Assembly (NCBI GenBank): GCA_030490835.1
Contig: CM059975.1
Location: 51,451,174-51,515,173, forward strand
DNA: 64,000 bases
Reading direction: 5' to 3'
Source of the DNA: Annona cherimola
Lineage: Eukaryota > Streptophyta > Magnoliopsida > Magnoliales > Annonaceae
Shown: positions 57,885 through 64,000 of the stretch, piece after piece
How positions within the stretch are numbered: the stretch's first letter is position 1
Layout: each line of letters begins with the position of its first letter
Position numbers and translations under genes: made by a program
The notes under the pieces: generated by a model
What the model was told of the DNA's origin: nothing
Databases searched by the model: none
What the model saw: only the letters and a program-made list of their open reading frames with translations

Positions 57885-59010
57885 AGTCTCCAATTTTCCA
57901 TCTCTTTTTCTCTCAACTCTCACTACATTTCCATCTCTCTCTTGCTCCATTTGAAAAACCCATTTCAAAAAATCAAATCCAATGGCACCCAAGTCTAAAT
58001 TGCCCAAATTGGTTGTGTCCAAGCCATCTCAAAAGCCAGTTCCCAAACCATCAGGCTCTCAAGCCGAAAAGGAAGTCTCTAGGAGGCAACGGACTCCCTC
58101 CAAGCGTGCCCGGGAAGAACCGTCGACTTCTACCGGCCGTCGGGTCCGATTCCAAACCAGGACTGGATCAGCAACTACTCCTAGGGAAGAGGAACCACAG
58201 ACTTCCCAAAGCACTGAAACTAGGGCCAGAAGAAGGGGAACCCCAGCTACTAAAGGACAGGTCTTGAAAATGCCGACAACATATTTCAAGACCGAGTTAC
58301 AGCACAGCCAGTTCTATAAAAGCTTCTATGAGCATAAGATTTTTATTCCCAAGATCATAGATTTCAAATTTTTAAGCGATTATGAGTTTGAAATCGAGGA
58401 GCTACTGAATTTCCAAGGTTGGACCAGGTTGTTAAAGGCAGATGACAGGGTATATCCTGACTTGACTAGAATTTTCTACTACTTATGGGATGATCAGTAC
58501 TTCAATACCTTTGTTAAAGGGGTTGAAATGTTTTTGGGAACAAGGGGGGTCCCAAGCTTAGATCAAGCTATTAGGCAGGTGGAACGAATCTTGGAGGTCC
58601 CTTATGAGGATGAGCAGCTCCCTACAGATCTATCTCTTACTCTAAGTTTTTACATTACATGGATTTATCCCCAAGGCTAAGTGTTCTAAGGTTGCTAATC
58701 GCCCACTGCATCTATCCCGAGGGCGGAGGTAGAAATCTGCTAAACTTGCAAGAGGCGGAAATCCTTTGGAAAGTTGCTAAGAGTCAAAGTCAGTATCCCG
58801 CGACTCTTCCTAGAAGCCCTTGCCTCCAGAAAGGACAACCCACGAGGGGTTTTTCCCTATGGAACATGGATCACTAAGATCCTGGAGCATTTTGAGGTGG
58901 ATATGGAAGGTGAGCCATTCGAGGTATTGAAGCCGATGAATGCGATCAACAAAGCCTTGCTCCAAAGAATGAAGATCAACGTGGATCAGTTCAGGGCAGA
59001 GCGGATCTAA
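57885..59010 (+). pseudogene. Extra ORF after pol: env-like / plant transposon-protein domain
   Basis: A frame starting MAPKSKLPKLVVSKP at 57982 follows a 97-bp CT-rich piece. A basic, Ser/Pro-rich N-terminus (residues 1-95) is followed by a folded-looking part: TYFKTELQHSQFYKSFYEHK, FLSDYEFEIEELLNFQGWTR, VYPDLTRIFYY, then in shifted frames LIAHCIYPEGGGRNLLNLQE and NPRGVFPYGTWITKILEHFE. This pattern resembles the region that plant databases call 'putative plant transposon protein' or 'envelope-like' in some Sireviruses, which carry a third gene after pol. No clear membrane segment or signal peptide is seen. Two frameshifts (near 58670 and 58770) break it. It is absent from the element at 21898-30394. 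Confidence 0.5.
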
Positions 59011-60003
59011 GAAAGGATGGGTGTACTGGCTCCAGAAGAAGTTGGAGGAGCATAGGTTCAGGGGGAGCAGCCCCTGCCACCACCAGAGGAGCAACCCGCT
59101 CCACATGATGCCTCCGAGGAGCCTGCGTGACCACATTCTCATGGGTCATATTCACCACAAGGATCCGAGATCCCAGACCCAGCTCCACGGCCACCATCGT
59201 GGGATAACTCGGTGAACGCCATCCGAGAGCACTTAGAGCAGATCGAGGATCGCTAGACGTCTCAAATTGCCGGGTCCTAACCGCAATCATGGACATGCAT
59301 TCGAGATAAGACCGCATGGATCAGGAACTAAGGATGATTCGGTATCACTTGGCATCCAGGAACAACAGGAATCAACTAATACCCAAATTGGATCCATTTG
59401 ACACCAGGTCAGTGCGCTGAGATCCAACTCTAGGCCCCGTATCATCTTTTTACTCATCGGCCCATGTTAGACCTATCCGACCCACTCCTCTCCAATCCAC
59501 TCCATATCCTATATCGGCATTTCTATATGCCAAATCTCAGCGAGTAGACCCCTATTTGATCTATTGACAAAAGGGGGAGAATAGTTGAGTTTGATTTTAG
59601 TTTTTAGGATTTTGGGTTGGGTAGCTTGTATATAGGTTTTACTTTACTTTTGAAACTTGTATGAAATTTTTTGATCACATATGAAAAGTTTATTTATGAA
59701 AAGTTGTTTATGCTCTGTTTACTTATGAAAATTTTATACTTATGCTCTGATTACTTGTGTTCGGTTTTTATATGAAATTGAAATGGTTGTTTGAATGAAT
59801 GAAATGCTTGTATAATGGATTTAACTTGTGATTTAAGAAATTATTGGAAATAAGATATGAAAATGGAATATATATGATAATTCAAAAGGCAAATGACCTA
59901 TAATCATCCTAAAAATATCAAAACAAAATAAAATGACATGTCTTAAATATATTGAAAGGCATATGCTCAAATCGGTTTTGTCAATCATCAAAAAGGGGGA
60001 GAT
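59011..60003 (+). other. Downstream region with polypurine tracts
   Basis: The first part (to about 59420) may be decayed 3' coding text of the env-like frame (Pro/Gln-rich in several frames). ACAAAAGGGGGAGA lies at 59567-59580, and the final AAAAAGGGGGAGAT at 59990-60003 abuts the LTR. An AT-rich spacer without a gene lies between. Confidence 0.65.
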
Positions 60004-61721
60004 TGTTGGAAACAAGTGATGAAATCAAAGGCAAAATTCCCAAAGTATATATTTTGATGATGAACAACTCAATTTGAGTAAGTTTTGGCTACTAATATGT
60101 TTTGTTCAATGTTTAAGGATATAAAAATGAAAAATATGAAGCATGACAGGTCAAGTCGATCTCCAATTCGACTTCAACAGTGACTTCAAGGGCCATTTTC
60201 TGTCTAGCGCTGAAATTGGGGACCAAGAGCTACCGAAGTCGCAAACGAAGTCGACTCCACATGTGACTTGGGTGAAGTCGCAGACCAAGTCGACCCTAAC
60301 ATCGACTTCAAAATGCAAGCACAGAACTTGAAGAGCAAAGTCGCAAACCAAGTCGACTTGATGTTCGATTTGATTGAAGTTGAAGACCAAGTCGACTCAA
60401 ACATTCGACTTGGATCAAATGAAGATCAAAACAAGACTAAAGCAAGCAAAGTTGCATGAATTCATAAAATTAGATCAGGAACTAACATTTGAACATTTTC
60501 ATGCACTCTAAGACTCAAGAATTCAAGAATCAAGACGCGGAGCCTAAAGTTTTCAAGCTTGAATAATCATACAAAGTTCTAATAATATAAATCAGCGAAA
60601 GAACATTTAATTTGAAGAAATTTAAGCGACCAAAGCCATCTCCAAGAAATTCAAGTTCATATAGAAAACAAAGGAGGTGAAGTCGCACTGAAGTCGACTC
60701 CAGCAGTGACTTGGGTCAAGTCCGAGTCCAAGTCGACCTGAACCAAAGACTTGGGAGATTGCCGAAAACCGAAGTCGCACCCGAAGTCGACTCCACTTGC
60801 GATTTAGGTCAAGTCCAAGACCAAGTCCACCTGAGGAAGAACTTGAGCAGCCTGCTTACAGCCGAAGTCGCACCCGAAGTCGACTCCAGAATGCGACTTC
60901 TGTGAAGTTGCACACGAAGTCGACTCCACTTGCGACTTGGGTCGCAACGTTCGAAAATTTGAACGTTGGCACATTTATTACGCGTCAACCAACTCTCTAA
61001 CGTTTAAATCTCTTCCTCCATTATATATAGACACTCAAGTGAACGTGAAAGCATATAGAAAAGAGCAGAAACAGAAGATACTAAGTTCAAAATTCCATTT
61101 TCCTAGCCTTGAGTGATCTATACACTTTTGAAGGAACAACGAGCTTCAAACTTACTGCTTGCTTCAACGCCAATCGATTCGTTTCCTCTACGAGTTCTTC
61201 CTCGAGCTGTAACTTGCCTACATAAATTGTAAAGTGTAGATCTTTCTCTTTTTGAATTTGTTATTTGGTTTTGATGCTTGGTTTGATATTGGTATTTCAA
61301 ACTAAAGTGATAGCAAAGTAGCGTTGTGACTGGAGTGGGGACTCGTCACCTACTTGTGCTAAGTGTTGTATATGTCCCCTAGAGCTAGAATCTAGAAGAG
61401 AGCGAAGTCTCTAATTATATATGCCCCTTAGAGCTGGAATCTAGAAGAGTGCGGAGGCTCTAATTGTATTCGTGGAATACATAGTGGAACCCAAGTCACA
61501 AGGAGTGTGAGCTTGGAAGAGTGGAGTAAGGAAGGTTGCCCGAACCACTATAAAATCTTTTCTATTGATTTTATTTTTGCTTTTATTATCATATTGCTTT
61601 CCATTTGTTTCATTAAAGGGGACTGAATTAATCCGGGGTAAAGTTTCTGTTTAAAGCGAAATTTTAAATACCCAATTCACCCCTTCCCTCTTGGGTAATT
61701 GTCATTAACTCGGGACCAACA
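60004..61721 (+). repeat. Sirevirus 3' LTR of the chimera
   Basis: 1718 bp, TGTTGGAAAC ... GGGACCAACA. It holds AAGTCGACTCC units (60140-60420, 60680-60945), an 'aacgttcgaaaatttgaacg' dyad, TATATATAG (61022-61030) and a 49-bp tandem duplication at 61369-61466. It resembles the LTRs at 21898 and 28826 most at its 3' end (CTAGAATCTAGAAGAG, GAACCCAAGTCACAAGGAGT), so it is a related but distinct subfamily. Confidence 0.9.
61369..61466 (+). repeat. 49-bp tandem duplication in LTR
   Basis: Copies 61369-61417 and 61418-61466 (TATATGCCCCTTAGAGCT..., GAATCTAGAAGAG..., GGCTCTAAT) differ at several bases. Single copy in the LTRs at 23150-23200 and 30085-30135. Confidence 0.85.
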
Positions 61722-63714
61722 ATTTGCAGCCTTAAATTTAATGGTAATTTATGTACCTAATTGGTAGCTAGCTCGGCAATTGATTTGGTATAAAAAAATC
61801 AAGAAAAAAACCAACAGCAGGCCACTTGGACGTCCATATGTGTGACACCCTAGTTGTCCACTATTTGATCCATTAATATGCTGCCGTTATTAACAATTTT
61901 CCATGGATTTTTTCACATGAATTAATGCTCATTTATGCACCCTTGCATGCTAACTACATAGGTTCATATATTAATTAATAAAAAATTGCAAAAATTCAAA
62001 TTGGTGCTGGTTTGGACGTTGTATGCATGCCACAATTGCTAAGATGGTTTGAGCTCTTTCCTTGGCTCATTAATTCCAGCAACATAGCCACGAATTTCCA
62101 CACATATTTAAGCATAAAATAACCTACATTTCACCTGCATTCGACACATATTTGGGCCATTAAAATTTGCATTTAATTCATGCACCTTTTGCCTTAAATG
62201 CATGGTACTCTTGGGTGTAAAGTCAACTGCATACACCATTTTCTATTCAGGAATTTTTCTTTCATAATTTGCTTAATCTAATCCTTCCAAAATATTAATC
62301 TTATGATTTTATTCAACTGTTTCAAATTTCATCTTAATCCGATTTTTTTAGTTCAAGTTATAGTCATTTGAAGTTAATGGTTGAATTTGAAATATGATCA
62401 ATTAATTGTCTCACCAATTTTATCAAAAAAAAATTGTTTCACCAATTTCATCATAGATTTTCATAATCCAATAATCCCATAAGATTAAGCCCATCATTAT
62501 CTACTTCCCTTTCAAATTTCACTTGAATCCGCCTTACAGGAGTTGAGTTATGAATTTTCTAGTATTTTTCCACTTAACTTGATAATTATCCTTTAAATTC
62601 TCATAAATCAAACCATATACTTTGAGATAATTATTTATGATATATTGATAAGTTTCAATCACCATCAATTTATTTTAATCTCGTTGTCCCATATCAGCTT
62701 ATGATGATTACCGAAATCATTATTTCTAATCCTTAGCCCTAATTTCAATAACTTAGCAAAATCACAAAATCATCCAAAATTTAATTAATTCACATATAAA
62801 TCATGTGTATATATTCAATGCTTACATTTGAGTCCTACTTAGGTTGGGGTTTCACAGTAATTACAAGTGAATTTTGTGAATTATCTAAAATGACAAAATC
62901 CATGAAAAATCCCCTGCATTAATATGGGAATTGAGGAGCTAATGGCTAGCTTAAGGGAGAAGCATAGAGGAGGCATAGAGTGGACGGCTATGAGCTCCAA
63001 AAAGTGAATTTTTTGATTTTTTTAATTATAAAATCCACACCTAAGTCAGCTAGGGAATCAAGGTTAATAAATGAGTAATTAAATTGGGTTGAAAATCATG
63101 GCCAAAGATGACAAATCAAGGCCATATGCATGTGATCATCAAGTGGACAGATTTGGAGCAAGGGAGAGTGGTGGATGGTCAAGGCAGCCTTTGGATTTTT
63201 TTGTGATTTTATTTAAATACCAAATAGACAGCTAAGAAATCTAATTACTAGGGTAATTAAATACCCAAAAATTAAAGTTGAAATTAGGTGTGGAAAAATT
63301 GCAAAAGCTGCTGAAAAGTGGATGTCAATGGTGGACAGATTTGAGATTCATCAATGCATGGATTTTTGATGGATTTTATTTAAGTAATTTGTAATTTACT
63401 TGGACCATATTTTGACTTGTCAGCAAAGGGGATAAATATGTATTAAATTATCCTTAAAATAATTTGGCAAGTGGGGCCACAAAGCCGGAAAAATCTATCT
63501 TATATCTAGGGGTGGACGACCACACGTGTAAGGGATGTTTTGAGAAAATTTTTAAGGAGCAAACCCCCTAAAGTCCAACAGTTGCACATCCCTTATTCCA
63601 TCAAGGGAAAAGAGCAAGAAAAGGAAAGAAAAGGAGGAAGAAAAAAAGGGAAAGAAAGCAAGGAATTCAAGGTAGAGAAGTTTAGTTCAAGGTTGATTTA
63701 ATTCAAGTAAGTAT

Positions 63715-64000
63715 TGTTGGTCCCGAGTTGATGGCTAAACCCAAGAGGGGAGGGGTGAATTGGGTTCTTTAAAAAATCTTTTGGTAAATCAAAAATCTTA
63801 ACCCCTTGAAAAAGTTAATCCCCTTTTTAAGCGAATGGAGAGCAAATAAGATAAAGCAGTAAAAATAAGTAGAACACAAGATTTATAGTGGTTCGGGCAA
63901 ACCTTCCCTATTCCACTCTTCCAAGCTCACACTCCGTTGTGACTTGGGTTCCACTATGTATTCCAAGAATACACTTAGAGTCACCGCTCTCTTCTAGATT
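63715..64000 (-). mobile_element. Sirevirus LTR, minus strand, cut by window end
   Basis: Starts TGTTGGTCCCGAGTTGATGG, the inverted end of a Sirevirus LTR, and continues with inverted GGTTCGGGCAAACCTTCCCT and CTTCTAGATT text. The element continues beyond the window; the left flank is agtat. Confidence 0.88.

Larger units (their letters stand above)
50498..61721 (+). mobile_element. Sirevirus/Athila chimera, TSD atttg
   Basis: Ends are those of a Sirevirus (TGTTGGAAAC ... GGGACCAACA), flanked by perfect atttg (50493-50497, 61722-61726). Inside, the order is: 5' LTR remnant (to 51244), Athila pol and 3' end with part of an Athila LTR (51245 to about 56314), Sirevirus reverse transcriptase/RNase H (to 57884), an env-like frame, polypurine tracts, and a complete 3' LTR. 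The Sirevirus LTR end, gag, protease and integrase are replaced by Athila sequence. Confidence 0.85.
47733..62856 (-). mobile_element. Solo LTR, TSD gtaat, split by the chimeric element
   Basis: TGTGGTGCCTCAGTCTG ... GGGGTTTCACA, flanked by perfect gtaat (47728-47732, 62857-62861). Pieces 47733-50497 and 61727-62856 add up to about 3.9 kb, like the 4.0-kb LTR at 42301, of which it is a minus-strand relative. The U5 block lies at 47733-47835. No gene is seen in its own sequence. Confidence 0.88.
47237..63714 (+). repeat. Plus-strand LTR fragment, split by a solo LTR
   Basis: Pieces 47237-47732 and 62862-63714. The text resembles the 5' half of the LTR family at 1869 and 42301 (for example 'gacgcctataaggcggatt' near 47360, as near 42610 and 2195), and the end is purine-rich (63605-63660) and then ATTCAAGTAAGTAT. 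Neither LTR end is present: the left side is joined to the minus-strand LTR at 47236, the right side is cut by a Sirevirus LTR. Confidence 0.65.

Noticed and set aside
57239..58267. 342-residue frame as one protein
   Set aside because: It fuses Sirevirus RNase H with out-of-frame text after a deletion junction; the second half is the env-like region read in the wrong frame.

Overview
This window is plant nuclear DNA made almost entirely of nested LTR retrotransposons. I see no host gene, tRNA, rRNA or CRISPR array. Three plant lineages occur: Ty3/gypsy chromovirus-like (Tekay/Del type, 2.4-4 kb LTRs ending GGCGCCACA), Athila-like Ty3/gypsy (tRNA-Asp-type primer site, LTRs starting TGATAACTC), and Ty1/copia Sirevirus-like (LTRs TGTTGG...CCAACA, initiator-Met primer site, several polypurine tracts). 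The density of nesting and the AT-rich background suggest an angiosperm with a large genome; the species cannot be told from the sequence.

Layout. 1-1868: 3' end of a decayed chromovirus pol (+). Its 3' LTR (1869-10677) is interrupted by a minus-strand solo LTR (2570-5849, TSD aaatg) and by a probable plus-strand solo LTR (6459-9166). 10678-12250: older plus-strand LTR body with a 49-bp minisatellite, ending in a head-to-head inverted repeat with a minus-strand LTR fragment (to 12585). 12586-31660: 3' LTR of a second, minus-strand chromovirus ('gypsy B'). It was entered by a gag-only Athila-like element (14007-30660, TSD aatca), which itself holds a solo LTR (17976-19723, TSD cttga) and an almost complete Sirevirus (21898-30394). 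31661-42156: gypsy B pol and gag on the minus strand, split by a gag-only chromovirus element (32945-39091, TSD acaca). 42157-47236: truncated minus-strand LTR holding a plus-strand 4-kb solo LTR (42301-46314, TSD ttcaa). 47237-63714: remains of a plus-strand LTR holding a minus-strand solo LTR (47733-62856, TSD gtaat), which in turn holds a Sirevirus/Athila chimera (50498-61721, TSD atttg) with an extra downstream env-like reading frame. 63715-64000: start of another minus-strand Sirevirus LTR that runs off the window.

Every coding region carries stops, frameshifts or lost catalytic residues, so nothing here looks autonomous today. The most interesting points are two gag-only elements of different lineages, the chimera enclosed by a perfect target duplication, an LTR with a swapped 5' part, two insertions at nearly the same LTR position, and several repeat arrays inside LTRs (CAAGTCGACTCC units, ACTGTTCA octamers, a 49-bp dyad-bearing minisatellite). 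Domain calls are by eye from motifs; lineage names follow published plant retrotransposon classes and were not tested by search.
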